Below, piece by piece: positions 13,331 through 22,582 of a stretch of DNA of 64,000 nt (the first letter of the stretch is position 1; every line of letters begins with the position of its first letter). The translations under genes and the position numbers were made by a program. The DNA lies in the NCBI RefSeq assembly GCF_007097525.1, contig NZ_VKDD01000001.1, forward strand, positions 73,554-137,553, in the 5' to 3' direction. The notes beneath the pieces are model-generated. The model had not been told where the DNA came from, ran no database searches, and was given only the letters and a program-made list of their open reading frames with translations. This DNA is from Thalassomonas sp. M1454. GTDB lineage: Bacteria; Pseudomonadota; Gammaproteobacteria; Enterobacterales; Alteromonadaceae.

Positions 13331-15196
13331 TTATTTATTTAGTTTGCTAATGACAGATGTAAGGTCGACTTCACTAGAATTCAAGCGCACATAGTCAGAA
13401 AGATCAATGTTTTGCATTGTTTTTACATTAACAAACAACTGCTGGGCGGCGACAATATCAATAGTTTGAGGGAGTTTTAATGCGGCAAAGGCCTTAACCC
13501 AATCTTGCTCAGCTGCATTATCTGAAGCCATTAAGAGCGCTAATAGCCTAGTAAAACTAGTTTGTACGTCTTGATCGCGTAAAGGGGCAGGATATTGTTT
13601 TATTACACACTGAACACTAGATTTAAATTCAAGTTTAATGCCAGCATGAAAAAATTCATCGACATTATTTTTAATAAACTCAGCAGCATCTTTATCAACA
13701 GTTAGGCTAACAGGTAATAGCAATGGCTGAGAAACAATACCTTGGCTAAATGATTGGCTAAGCTGAGTAATAAGTTGTTGCTTAGCTAAAGGCAATAAGG
13801 CGAGACAATATAACTTACCATCTTGTTCAATAAGAGCTGTGGTTTCGGCCACCATAGTCAATAAAGCTATACCTTGATTAACCATAACTGTGGTTTGTGT
13901 ATGCTTAATATCATCAATAATAGGTTGTTGATTTGGAGCTACTTGTTGCTGTGTATCAATAATAGGTGTTACTAAGCTTTGATAATTATCGACAGCCTGC
14001 TTTGAAGGTTTTGCAGAGCTTGAATAGTAATTACTGCCAGCAGCTGAGTAATTAGAGCCAGCGTAAGAGTTAGCTTGACTATAGCCGCTAGAAGTTTCCA
14101 CAGCCTTTAATGGCTGAATATAATCTCGAGCCGGCGCTGCAATCTCACCAGTTTGTTGGTCAACAAAACTATTATCATGACTATATTGGTGCTCTTGCCA
14201 GTCATTATTTAGCGTTTGCTCAATCGCAGAACAAATAAAATCATGCACTAAACGGGCTTGATGAAATCTAACTTCATGCTTTGACGGATGCACGTTTACA
14301 TCAACTTCTGCGTAATCTAAATTGAAAAATAATACGAAAGCAGGGTAACCATCATGCCCCATTCGCTCGCCGTAAGCTTGACGGATAGCATGATTAATTA
14401 ATTTATCGCGCATCATACGGCCATTGACATAGCTATAGGCTAAATCATTATGGCTACGATAAAAGCTTGGCTTAGCAATCCAACCCCAAAGCTCTAAATT
14501 GTCATGTTTAAATTCGAGAGGGATGGCGTTATCAATAAAACTTTGACCACAGACAGAAGCAATACGTTTTTCGATCTGTTTTTCAGTTTTAGCACTGCGA
14601 TACTGGCGGATCACTTTAGCGTTATGGATTAAGGTTATGCTTTTATCTAATTGTGATAAAGCGATACGACGTACAACTTCATCAATATGAGTAAATTCGG
14701 TTTTTTCGGTACGTAAAAATTTTCGGCGGGCAGGCGTATTAAAAAATAAGTCCTCAACATCGATAGTTGTGCCTTTAGGATGAGCCGCAGGTTTTACGTC
14801 CACTGTCATATCTCGACCAACAGCAATTGCTTGCCAAGCAGAGTCTTGCTCATCCGTTTTCGATGTAAGAGTTAAACGCGCGACAGAGCTAATACTCGCT
14901 AAAGCTTCGCCGCGAAAGCCAAGGCTAACAATAGACTCTAAGTCATCTAGATTTTTGATTTTACTGGTGGCGTGACGACTAAGCGCTAAGGTTAATTCAT
15001 CTTTAACAATACCACAGCCATTGTCGGTTATCTTAATGCGTTTAGCGCCGCCTTTTTCAATATCGATAATGATATTAGTCGCGCCTGCATCAATGCTGTT
15101 TTCAACTAATTCTTTAACTACAGAGGCTGGGCGCTCAACAACTTCGCCAGCTGCTATTTGGTTAGCAAGGCGTGCGGGCAATATCGCTATAGACAT
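13331..15196 (-). CDS. mutL: DNA mismatch repair protein MutL
   Basis: MutL couples mismatch recognition by MutS to strand incision. The N-terminal GHKL ATPase has [11 protein letters not shown] (30-39), DNGCGI and [10 protein letters not shown]. The second half has a Ser/Tyr/Gln-rich linker (about 350-420) before the dimerisation domain. No DQHAxxER metal-binding endonuclease motif is visible, which fits gammaproteobacterial MutL that rely on MutH. Length 621 against 615 in E. coli. It starts 3 bases after the amiB stop. Confidence 0.97.
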   Translation of the reverse strand: MSIAILPARLANQIAAGEVVERPASVVKELVENSIDAGATNIIIDIEKGGAKRIKITDNGCGIVKDELTLALSRHATSKIKNLDDLESIVSLGFRGEALASISSVARLTLTSKTDEQDSAWQAIAVGRDMTVDVKPAAHPKGTTIDVEDLFFNTPARRKFLRTEKTEFTHIDEVVRRIALSQLDKSITLIHNAKVIRQYRSAKTEKQIEKRIASVCGQSFIDNAIPLEFKHDNLELWGWIAKPSFYRSHNDLAYSYVNGRMMRDKLINHAIRQAYGERMGHDGYPAFVLFFNLDYAEVDVNVHPSKHEVRFHQARLVHDFICSAIEQTLNNDWQEHQYSHDNSFVDQQTGEIAAPARDYIQPLKAVETSSGYSQANSYAGSNYSAAGSNYYSSSAKPSKQAVDNYQSLVTPIIDTQQQVAPNQQPIIDDIKHTQTTVMVNQGIALLTMVAETTALIEQDGKLYCLALLPLAKQQLITQLSQSFSQGIVSQPLLLPVSLTVDKDAAEFIKNNVDEFFHAGIKLEFKSSVQCVIKQYPAPLRDQDVQTSFTRLLALLMASDNAAEQDWVKAFAALKLPQTIDIVAAQQLFVNVKTMQNIDLSDYVRLNSSEVDLTSVISKLNK

Positions 15197-15199
15197 AAA

Positions 15200-16522
15200 C
15201 TAATTAACTCGAGGGATTGTTAAAGTTTGACCTATTCTGACCACATCAGATTTAAGGTTGTTAGCAAGCTTGAGTGATTTAACTGAAACTTTATAACGCT
15301 TAGCCACAACTGACAAAGACTCACCACTACTCACTTTATGCTTAGTTGGCTTGCGAGAAGCAAATAATGAACCTTCCGGCGGATATTGTTGGAAATAACG
15401 TCTTATGCCTTTAAATACCGCAGATGCTAATTTATTTTGATGCGTTGGCGACATTAAGTTTTTGAAATCATAAGGATTTGAAATAAAACCAGTTTCTACA
15501 AGCATAGATGGAATATCAGATGATTTTAAAACTGCTAAACTCGCATTTTGCGGTTCGCGCTTATGCATTTTGGTGATTTTAGCCAGTTCTGAAATCACAT
15601 TTCTGGCCGTACTATCACTTATTTCTAACGACTTATCTTTGGTTAAGTCGGCAATAAATACTGCTAGATGTTCATCATTAGTTTTCTTGATTAACTCACC
15701 ACCACCACCAAGTAGCTCGGAGTTTTTCTCTCGGTTAACTAACCATCGTGATAGCTCAGATTGAGCTCTTGAATTATTTACGATCCAAACAGACGCGCCT
15801 CTTGGTTGGCTAGTATGGAATGCATCGGCATGAATAGACACTAAGAAATCGACTTCTTTTTCACGAGCTATTTGGGTGCGTTTATTCAAATTAACAAAGT
15901 AATCACCGGTACGAATAAGAACCGCTTTCATACCAGGCTCAGCATTAATTACTTTAGCTAGTTTTTTTGCGATGGTAAGAGTGATTTTCTTTTCGTAAGT
16001 ACCGTTTTTAGAAATTGAACCTGGGTCTTCACCACCATGGCCTGCATCTATACCAATGACAACATCACGACTATTATTCTTTGGCTTATGGCTTGCTGTC
16101 ACGCTACGTTTTGTGTCATTTAAATCAACAACTAAGCGATTACCATAAGGTCCTGCGGCAGGTAACGGGAAAATATGTTCTTTATACTTTTGCGATAAGT
16201 CTAAAACGATACGGGTAACGCCTTTCGCACTCGTTTTACTGGTACGGATTGTTTTAATGCGTTTATCATTTTTAGCAAGGTTAGTTAAATTAACAATGTT
16301 TTGCGCATTTTTAAAATCAATCACTAAGCGTGTTGGTTTTTGTAGGAAAAAGTAGCTGTAGTTAGGCGTTTCAGATAAATCAAAAACGACTCGAGTATTT
16401 TCTGGTGCAGGCCAAATACGCACGCCTTCTATTACGTTAATAGCCCAAGCATTTGGAGCTAATAAACCTAATAAGAAAATAACTATTTTCAGACTACTAT
16501 TGCGCATAACTTTTTTATTCAA
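15200..16522 (-). CDS. amiB: N-acetylmuramoyl-L-alanine amidase AmiB (AMIN-amidase-LysM)
   Basis: A periplasmic zinc amidase that splits septal peptidoglycan during division. A signal peptide ends near residue 27 (LLAPNAWA). An AMIN domain follows (about 30-120), then the Amidase_3 domain with the zinc-site opening GIDAGHGGEDPG and later SIHADAF and VETGFISNP. A single LysM repeat ends the protein (about 395-440). Length 440 matches E. coli AmiB (445). Its expected activator EnvC is encoded at 60075-61244 in this same window. Confidence 0.96.
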   Translation of the reverse strand: MNKKVMRNSSLKIVIFLLGLLAPNAWAINVIEGVRIWPAPENTRVVFDLSETPNYSYFFLQKPTRLVIDFKNAQNIVNLTNLAKNDKRIKTIRTSKTSAKGVTRIVLDLSQKYKEHIFPLPAAGPYGNRLVVDLNDTKRSVTASHKPKNNSRDVVIGIDAGHGGEDPGSISKNGTYEKKITLTIAKKLAKVINAEPGMKAVLIRTGDYFVNLNKRTQIAREKEVDFLVSIHADAFHTSQPRGASVWIVNNSRAQSELSRWLVNREKNSELLGGGGELIKKTNDEHLAVFIADLTKDKSLEISDSTARNVISELAKITKMHKREPQNASLAVLKSSDIPSMLVETGFISNPYDFKNLMSPTHQNKLASAVFKGIRRYFQQYPPEGSLFASRKPTKHKVSSGESLSVVAKRYKVSVKSLKLANNLKSDVVRIGQTLTIPRVN

Positions 16523-16555
16523 TCCTTAGACTACAAGAATAATATTTAACTTATT

Positions 16556-17026
16556 CTACTTTAAATTTTTTATTATATTATTACCCAGATCGCTCATCGC
16601 TGTTAACGTGATACGTCTTTGCTCATTATCATATTCCATATTAATAATAAGGTCTTCTTTTGCTAACAAGCCTGTGCCCTTTTCTGGCCATTCAATAAAA
16701 CAGCAACACTTATCATTAAAGTAATCTCTTATGCCCATATACTCAAGCTCTTCTGGGTCAGATAAACGATATAAATCAAAATGGAATACTTTCCAAGGGT
16801 CTAAGTCATAAGGCTCAACTATGGTATATGTAGGACTTTTTACATTACCGGTATGACCCATGCCCTGAACAAAACCTCTGGTTAAAGTAGTTTTACCTGC
16901 ACCTAGGTCACCATTTAAAAATACCACTAACGATGGTACATCCAATGCTTTTGTTACTTGTGCTAGGCTTTTGCCCATGTTTACTGTTGCAAACTCGTCA
17001 GACAGAGAGAATTGTACTTGGTTCAT
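16556..17026 (-). CDS. tsaE: tRNA threonylcarbamoyladenosine synthesis ATPase TsaE
   Basis: TsaE is the ATPase that supports TsaB-TsaD in adding threonylcarbamoyl to A37 of ANN-decoding tRNAs. The Walker A motif GDLGAGKTT is at 39-47. The SPTYTIVEPY and HFDLYRL motifs and CCFIEWPEKG near the C-terminus are typical. Length 156 matches the E. coli protein (153). It lies between nnr and amiB, 3 bases after the nnr stop, in the conserved order. Confidence 0.96.
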   Translation of the reverse strand: MNQVQFSLSDEFATVNMGKSLAQVTKALDVPSLVVFLNGDLGAGKTTLTRGFVQGMGHTGNVKSPTYTIVEPYDLDPWKVFHFDLYRLSDPEELEYMGIRDYFNDKCCCFIEWPEKGTGLLAKEDLIINMEYDNEQRRITLTAMSDLGNNIIKNLK

Positions 17027-17029
17027 TTA

Positions 17030-18523
17030 TCAAAGGTTCACTAATTGTCGAATATAAGGAAAAAGATCACTAGCCAACAAACCTTTTTCACCTTCTTTAG
17101 CTGCAATATCGGCAGCTTGGCTATGAATATCTACGCCTTGGCATGTGGCATAAAATAAGTCGTCTAATTGTAAACTTAATGCCGCTAATATACCAGAGAG
17201 AACATCGCCCATCCCCCCACTTGCCATTCCTGGATTACCTGAAAAGTTAATCGCCACACGTTTACCATCACAAATTAAAGTACCAGCACCTTTTAATACA
17301 ACAATACCACCATATTTTAATGCTATTGCCTGAACCGCAGCAAAGCGATCGTTTTCAACCTCAGCAACACTTACACCGAGTAGCCTTGCGGCTTCACCTG
17401 GATGCGGGGTTAAAACCCAATTCTCATTAAACCTTGGCTTCTTAGCCAATAAATTTAATCCATCGGCATCAACAATCAATCGTTTTTGTTGGGCCAAGGC
17501 AAAATCAAAATGCCGTTGTGCCCAATTATCAGTACCTAACCCTGGACCGATCACTATCACATTGGCTTTCGCTATTTTTTGTTGCTCTGATTTTTCATTA
17601 TTATCGATATCAACCAACATAATCTCTGGACGGTTACTAACCACAATCGACTTATTTTCAACATGGCAAGCTAGCGCTAGTAAACCGGCTCCACTCCTTA
17701 AGGCAGCTTCTGTGCATAACCTTGCTGCACCCGGCATGCCTTTATTGCCGGCAAGTGCTAATACAAAACCACTATTGCCTTTATGGCCTGCTGCTAGCCT
17801 TTTAGTAAGTTGTGGCAAATTACTTCTATGATTGATAAGAATATTAGATGGAACCTGGTTGGCAAACTCATCTGCAATGCCAAGCCCTGCTATATAAATA
17901 TCACCACAATAGTTTTTAGCCTCGCCGGTCAGCATGCCTTGCTTCAAGGCAATAAAACAAACGCTTAACTTAGCTTTAATGCAAGCATCACTTACTTGCC
18001 CAGTATTCGCATTTAATCCTGAAGGTAAGTCTATGCTTAACACTGGCTTATTCAGCACATTAACAAACTCTATCAGCTCACGGTAATTTGGTTTAAGCGC
18101 ACCTTTTATCCCAGTTCCTAAAATTGCATCAATAACAACATCAATTTTTTCTTTAGCAATATTATCTAAAGAGCTAAATTCTCCTGCAATTTTCAGGTAT
18201 TTCTCACTCGCAAGAGCAGCATCTCCTTGATAGTCATCAAAACTTGCTAAGGCATGCAAATAAACGGTTAAGCCTGCAGCTTTAGCTAATCTGGCAAAGA
18301 CAAAACCATCACCAGCATTATTACCACGCCCACATACAACTAAAACAGTTTTCGCTTGCGGCCACTGTTGTTTAAATAATTCAAATGCAGCTAAACCTGC
18401 CGACTCCATCAACTGATACAAGGTTATGCCTTTTTGCTCGGCAATTTTCCCTTCATTATTCTTAACTAGTTCAGCGTGATAGGCATGCTGTGGTATGCTT
18501 GCTTGTAATTTAATTGGCAACAT
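17030..18523 (-). CDS. nnr: Bifunctional NAD(P)HX epimerase/dehydratase Nnr
   Basis: This enzyme repairs hydrated NADH and NADPH. The N-terminal YjeF_N epimerase domain has VCGRGNNAGDGFV and DAILGTGIKG. The C-terminal ADP/ATP-dependent dehydratase, a ribokinase-like fold, has AGHKGNSGFVLALAGNKGMP, DADGLNLL, LTPHPGEAARLL and the catalytic-loop block NPGMASGGMGDVLSG. Length 497 against 515 in E. coli. First gene of the nnr-tsaE-amiB-mutL-miaA-hfq series. Its start is only 10 bases from the divergent queG start, so the two promoters must overlap each other's coding sequence. Confidence 0.96.
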   Translation of the reverse strand: MLPIKLQASIPQHAYHAELVKNNEGKIAEQKGITLYQLMESAGLAAFELFKQQWPQAKTVLVVCGRGNNAGDGFVFARLAKAAGLTVYLHALASFDDYQGDAALASEKYLKIAGEFSSLDNIAKEKIDVVIDAILGTGIKGALKPNYRELIEFVNVLNKPVLSIDLPSGLNANTGQVSDACIKAKLSVCFIALKQGMLTGEAKNYCGDIYIAGLGIADEFANQVPSNILINHRSNLPQLTKRLAAGHKGNSGFVLALAGNKGMPGAARLCTEAALRSGAGLLALACHVENKSIVVSNRPEIMLVDIDNNEKSEQQKIAKANVIVIGPGLGTDNWAQRHFDFALAQQKRLIVDADGLNLLAKKPRFNENWVLTPHPGEAARLLGVSVAEVENDRFAAVQAIALKYGGIVVLKGAGTLICDGKRVAINFSGNPGMASGGMGDVLSGILAALSLQLDDLFYATCQGVDIHSQAADIAAKEGEKGLLASDLFPYIRQLVNL

Positions 18524-18533
18524 AATTTATCTT

Positions 18534-19685
18534 ATGAGTGAACAACCTACTATTAACTATCAAGATTTAGCAGAAAAAATCAAGCTTTGGGGGAAAGAGC
18601 TTGGTTTTAGTGATGTTGGTATTTGTGATGTTGACTTAAAAACTCATGAGCAAGCATTAACTAAATGGCTCGAAAATGGCTATCACGGTGATATGGATTA
18701 TATGGCCCGCCATGATTTAATGCGTGCTCGCCCTGCTGATTTATTACCTGGGACATTACGTGTTATCTCTGCTCGATTAGATTACCTACCTACCGGTGCT
18801 AAATTTGCCAAAATTTTAAAGCAAAGTGACCATGCTTATATTTCTCGCTACGCCTTAGGGCGTGATTATCACAAGTTAATGCGAAATCGTTTAAAGCAAT
18901 TGGGTGATAAAATTACCGCCCATTGTGAACAGCTTAATTTCCGCCCATTTGTTGATTCAGCACCCGTATTAGAAAGGCCTTTAGCAGAAAAAGCAGGTTT
19001 GGGCTGGGTTGGCAAACACAGTTTATTATTAAATGAACAAGCGGGTTCATGGTTTTTCTTAGGTGAGCTAATGGTAAATATTGAATTACCTATAGACCAA
19101 CCAAAAGCAAACCAATGTGGTGCTTGTGTTTCATGTATAAAAATATGCCCAACGCAAGCAATAATAGAGCCATACGTTGTCGATGCTCGTCGCTGTATAT
19201 CTTATTTAACCATAGAACTACGCGATTCCATCCCTGTTGAATTTAGGCCTCTTATTGGTAATCGCATTTATGGCTGTGACGACTGCCAATTAATTTGCCC
19301 TTGGAATCGTTTCTCGCAATTAACTAGCGAGGATGACTTTCAACCAAGAAACCATTTTGACCATGTAACCTTATTAGAATTATTTGCTTGGGACGAAGCG
19401 ACTTTTTTAAAGAAAACCGAAGGCTCACCTATTCGCCGTATTGGTTTTGACTGCTGGCAACGCAATATTGCCGTAGCTTTGGGGAATGCAAAGTATGATC
19501 AAAGTATTGTTGAAGATTTAACTAAGCAAAAACAAATCTCAAGCGAAATGGTGATTGAACATATTGACTGGGCATTAGAGCAGCAACAGTTAAAGCTAAA
19601 TAAATTAAACGAAGAAACAAACCTACGCCTTACACAAAGATTAATTAGAACGATAGAGAAAGGTTTACCTAGAGATGCTAATTAA
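18534..19685 (+). CDS. queG: Epoxyqueuosine reductase QueG
   Basis: QueG reduces epoxyqueuosine to queuosine in tRNA, using cobalamin and two [4Fe-4S] clusters. Cluster cysteines are C195, C198, C201, C205 and C248, C251, C255, with C221 nearby. The conserved FVDSAP aspartate is D141. I start it at 18534 (MSEQPTINYQ), which aligns with the E. coli N-terminus; an in-frame ATG at 18495 would run into nnr. Length 383 against 379 in E. coli. It ends in the same EKGLPRDA motif. Divergent from nnr, as in E. coli. Confidence 0.96.
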   Translation: MSEQPTINYQDLAEKIKLWGKELGFSDVGICDVDLKTHEQALTKWLENGYHGDMDYMARHDLMRARPADLLPGTLRVISARLDYLPTGAKFAKILKQSDHAYISRYALGRDYHKLMRNRLKQLGDKITAHCEQLNFRPFVDSAPVLERPLAEKAGLGWVGKHSLLLNEQAGSWFFLGELMVNIELPIDQPKANQCGACVSCIKICPTQAIIEPYVVDARRCISYLTIELRDSIPVEFRPLIGNRIYGCDDCQLICPWNRFSQLTSEDDFQPRNHFDHVTLLELFAWDEATFLKKTEGSPIRRIGFDCWQRNIAVALGNAKYDQSIVEDLTKQKQISSEMVIEHIDWALEQQQLKLNKLNEETNLRLTQRLIRTIEKGLPRDAN

Positions 19686-19688
19686 TTA

Positions 19689-19838
19689 CCGATAGCTAGT
19701 TGGTGACACAAGATGTAATTCACAATATCGGAAAAAGAGCATCGTCATTCCATCGTGTTTTTGGATGGAATCTCCTCCAGTTTCAAAGTGGCTCGACCGG
19801 CTGAAAAGTGCCATTCTGAGACGGTCGTCATGATAAAA
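19689..19838. repeat. Short repeat-like intergenic sequence with an 8-bp hairpin
   Basis: The gap between queG and the next gene holds a hairpin ATTCCATC/GATGGAAT (19747-19754 and 19764-19771) with a T-rich loop. A short CGTCAT motif occurs before it and again near 19826. I recall CGTCATTCC...GGAAT repeats as common intergenic elements in marine gammaproteobacteria. Only one copy is in this window, so its repeat nature cannot be shown here. Confidence 0.4.
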
Positions 19839-20189
19839 TTAACTTGAAATATTATTGTTATTTTTCATTCTATTGACTTTATAAAACCAAATAGAAAGCG
19901 TTAAAGAAAGCGCTATTGCGAGAAAAAAATTATATTGGGAAAATGCATCACTAACACGAAAAACCCAGTTATCACATGTATTAATGTCACCATCGAAACA
20001 TGCCATAAAAACTTGGAGGTCAATATATGTAGCCGTCAAATCGAGTGTAATAATTACAATGGCGAAAACGGCTAGAGTAACAAATATCTTTAATAAAAGT
20101 CCCTTTCGACTCTTAATCAAAAAAGCATGAATGATTGCAGATATAGAACACAATATTAATAAAGGAATTAAGTTTAAAAGTTCACCCAT
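19839..20189 (-). CDS. Uncharacterised inner membrane protein
   Basis: I do not recognise this 116-residue protein. It has three likely membrane helices (about 4-24, 33-57 and 88-106). Between the second and third is a short loop with two cysteines (ACFDGDINTC), which could form a disulfide if periplasmic. The C-terminus is basic then asparagine-rich. It starts 36 bases after the lipoprotein gene and is likely co-transcribed with it. It has a normal start and no frame damage. It lies in a pocket that the queG-orn interval of E. coli does not have. Confidence 0.6.
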   Translation of the reverse strand: MGELLNLIPLLILCSISAIIHAFLIKSRKGLLLKIFVTLAVFAIVIITLDLTATYIDLQVFMACFDGDINTCDNWVFRVSDAFSQYNFFLAIALSLTLSIWFYKVNRMKNNNNISS

Positions 20190-20225
20190 TGTTTCGCTTA
20201 TCGACCTCTGTTATTCACTCTAAAC

Positions 20226-20663
20226 TTATCTCATAAGCTCATGTAATTTATAACTTCGCATAGGACCACACATTATAATCCCATCGCTTTCGGTAGGTGG
20301 AAACTCATAACTAGCAGTTAAAAGTATATTCTTTATTTGAGTTCTATCTGCATAAAGATATCCAACGCTATACCCGTTTAAATCTGCTTCATTGTATATT
20401 TCTTCATCGTCTTTCAAGACTTCATCAAGCTCGACCGACGTTTGCAGGATTAGCTCTTCGTTTTCAAAAAATGATATTCGAAGTTTTGTTGCGGTTGCCC
20501 CTTCAATTATTGTTGGGACAAATACAGCTATACCATCTACTTTTTCAGTAGCAGAAGATTGCAATACCTTAGAAAAAGCAGGAAGTTCCTCAAGTTGCTC
20601 ACTCGATGAACAGGCAATTACTGATGTTGATAGAAGCATTAATATTAATGCGAAATATTTCAT
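20226..20663 (-). CDS. Uncharacterised lipoprotein
   Basis: I do not recognise this 145-residue protein. The N-terminus is a lipoprotein signal: a lysine, a hydrophobic stretch, then a VIAC lipobox with cysteine at about residue 18, followed by SSSEQ. There is no Asp at +2, so outer-membrane sorting is likely. The mature part is acidic and looks beta-rich (RISFFENEELILQTSVEL, YSVGYLYAD). It probably forms a two-gene unit with the downstream membrane protein. No conserved catalytic motif is visible. Confidence 0.65.
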   Translation of the reverse strand: MKYFALILMLLSTSVIACSSSEQLEELPAFSKVLQSSATEKVDGIAVFVPTIIEGATATKLRISFFENEELILQTSVELDEVLKDDEEIYNEADLNGYSVGYLYADRTQIKNILLTASYEFPPTESDGIIMCGPMRSYKLHELMR

Positions 20664-20695
20664 ATTATTCTTATTGTGACAGGCGGGTTATCACT

Positions 20696-20725
20696 CTTCT
20701 GAGACATAACCTTATATCTCAGAAG
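20696..20725. other. Hairpin between the receptor-like gene and the lipoprotein gene
   Basis: A perfect 9-bp stem CTTCTGAGA/TCTCAGAAG with a 12-base loop lies 10 bases after the receptor-like gene stop. No U tract follows on the minus strand, so termination is uncertain. Confidence 0.35.
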
Positions 20726-20735
20726 TTACCGAAAA

Positions 20736-22403
20736 CTAGCTTTCTTCTACGTACTTAGCGATCTCAGTAATAGCATTTTGCATTTCTGCTAATAAAGGCA
20801 CGGCTTTATGGATATCACCTTCAACACAAACTTGTTGTAACTGTTCACATACTTTAATTAAGCGTGGAGCAGATAAGATGTTGGCGGTTTTTAATAATGC
20901 AGCGTTTATGTCTTTTACTTTTGCTAAATTTTCAGCGGTAAGTGCTTCTTTTAGCTTGGCAAAGTTTTGTTTGTTGCGGTTAAGGTAATCTTCTAACATG
21001 AATACTGCCATTTCAGCAGAGCCGTGGTATTGATTAAATTTGTCTAGGTCGATCACCAAGTTATTTATTTTATAGAAACTTGGCTGCATTTCTTCTGTCT
21101 CTTCACCAACGCTGGCAATTTGTTGTTGCTCGGTTTGTTTAAGTTCAGAATGAGTTGGCGCAGCTATTATCGATTCCATTTGTGACTTTTGCTTTTCTTG
21201 AGCATTAAGTAAGGCTTTTTCTGCACGAGCTTCTTTTTCGTTTTCAAGCATAATAAAGTCAGCGCCAGCGTGATAACTACGGTTAACTAAAATAATTAAT
21301 CGCCATGCTAAGAAACCACTGGTGAACATTAGTGCCACGATAAATAGAAAACCAATCGGTAGAATTGTTGATTCTTTCACTTTATAACCAATAAATGGCA
21401 AGGCTAGTTCAAATTCTGGTAGGTCATAAAAATTAGGTTGTTCAATTAGCGCAGCTGTTTCAACCAAAAAGTCTTGATAAGAGTTAAGCTGTTCAATAAC
21501 TTTTTTACTGGTATTGTTTTCATCACGCCATTTAGCAAATAATTGCCCTGCTCCCATCAACTGACTAGTAATAGTTTCAATTTCTTTAGTTAACGAATGC
21601 AGTTGATCATCTTCTGATTTTTTTGCTAATTCTTTATTGATATTTTGGGTTAAGTTGGCAATTTGAGTTGATATTTGATTAAACTGATGGGCGCTAACCG
21701 AAGAAGATAACGCGGTTAACTGGTTCTGAACTTTCAATAATTCTTGATATAAGTACTGATAAAACTGCGCTTCATTCATCGTAGTCATCATTGAATTTAT
21801 GGTTTCAGTTTTAACTACATTTTGTCTATTTACAAATTGGTAAGAGTGTTTATTTAAGTCGTTTTGTTTTTTACGACGAATGGTATTAACCGATTTAATG
21901 ATGTCATTTAAAGTGGCAACATTAGCTTTATATTGACCATTACGAGATTGACGAATTAGTAAAAGATCATCTACCAACTCAACAAAGCGCTTATAACCAC
22001 TAGCAAACGTTTGCGCAGTAATAGCGATATTGTCAGCGGTATTATCACGTAAATTATCATTTACCATTAACACATGCTGTTTACTTAAATCAGCAATTTC
22101 AAGCCAAGCTTGCTTTACATCTTCTAAAGGTTGGTCGAGTTCTTGATGGCGAATAGCTAATTGTTGCGCAACAAGTTGATTTTCTAACTCGGCAACACTT
22201 TTCATCAATTGCGCGTTATTTTTTATAAAAGGGATTTGTTGTTGATGAAGAAAATCGGCTTTCGATGCTTGTTGGTTATAAAGCCATAGAGATGTACCGA
22301 CCAAAAGCAACATAGATGCGATTAGCAAAGCTACATATAGAACGCCTTTGCCCAGTATGCTAGTTGGGGTTTTGACGGCAAAATTCACACCATTCATGGT
22401 CAC
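20736..22403 (-). CDS. Two-TM receptor-like protein with degenerate HPt-like C-terminal domain
   Basis: A 555-residue membrane protein with one helix at about 20-42 and another at about 345-373. They enclose a long helical periplasmic region rich in Gln and Asn, like the four-helix sensor of chemoreceptors. A cytoplasmic linker then leads to a helical C-terminal domain (about 455-555) resembling a histidine phosphotransfer domain. The usual H-x-L-K-G phosphorylation motif reads AALLK here, with alanine at residue 501 in place of histidine. There is no HAMP, kinase or methyl-accepting signaling hairpin. The pattern suggests a non-phosphorylated binding domain; function unknown. Confidence 0.65.
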   Translation of the reverse strand: MTMNGVNFAVKTPTSILGKGVLYVALLIASMLLLVGTSLWLYNQQASKADFLHQQQIPFIKNNAQLMKSVAELENQLVAQQLAIRHQELDQPLEDVKQAWLEIADLSKQHVLMVNDNLRDNTADNIAITAQTFASGYKRFVELVDDLLLIRQSRNGQYKANVATLNDIIKSVNTIRRKKQNDLNKHSYQFVNRQNVVKTETINSMMTTMNEAQFYQYLYQELLKVQNQLTALSSSVSAHQFNQISTQIANLTQNINKELAKKSEDDQLHSLTKEIETITSQLMGAGQLFAKWRDENNTSKKVIEQLNSYQDFLVETAALIEQPNFYDLPEFELALPFIGYKVKESTILPIGFLFIVALMFTSGFLAWRLIILVNRSYHAGADFIMLENEKEARAEKALLNAQEKQKSQMESIIAAPTHSELKQTEQQQIASVGEETEEMQPSFYKINNLVIDLDKFNQYHGSAEMAVFMLEDYLNRNKQNFAKLKEALTAENLAKVKDINAALLKTANILSAPRLIKVCEQLQQVCVEGDIHKAVPLLAEMQNAITEIAKYVEES

Positions 22404-22522
22404 AAATCCTTTTTATTTTTCTTATTTGGTTATTAAGTCGTTAATTAACACTTCATCTTAATATTTATGACATTACATTAATACAAGCCTAGCTTAAAAA
22501 TAAGCATTTTTTTATTAATTGC

Positions 22523-22558
22523 ATAAAAAAAGCCCACTTATTAACTAAAGTGAGCTTT
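22523..22558 (-). terminator. Rho-independent terminator of orn
   Basis: An 11-bp stem with GCTCACTT/AAGTGGGC core, perfect on the minus strand if one G:U pair is allowed, is followed by seven U. It lies 25 bases past the orn stop. Confidence 0.88.
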
Positions 22559-22582
22559 AAAAAGAGAGCTATTATCTAAATA

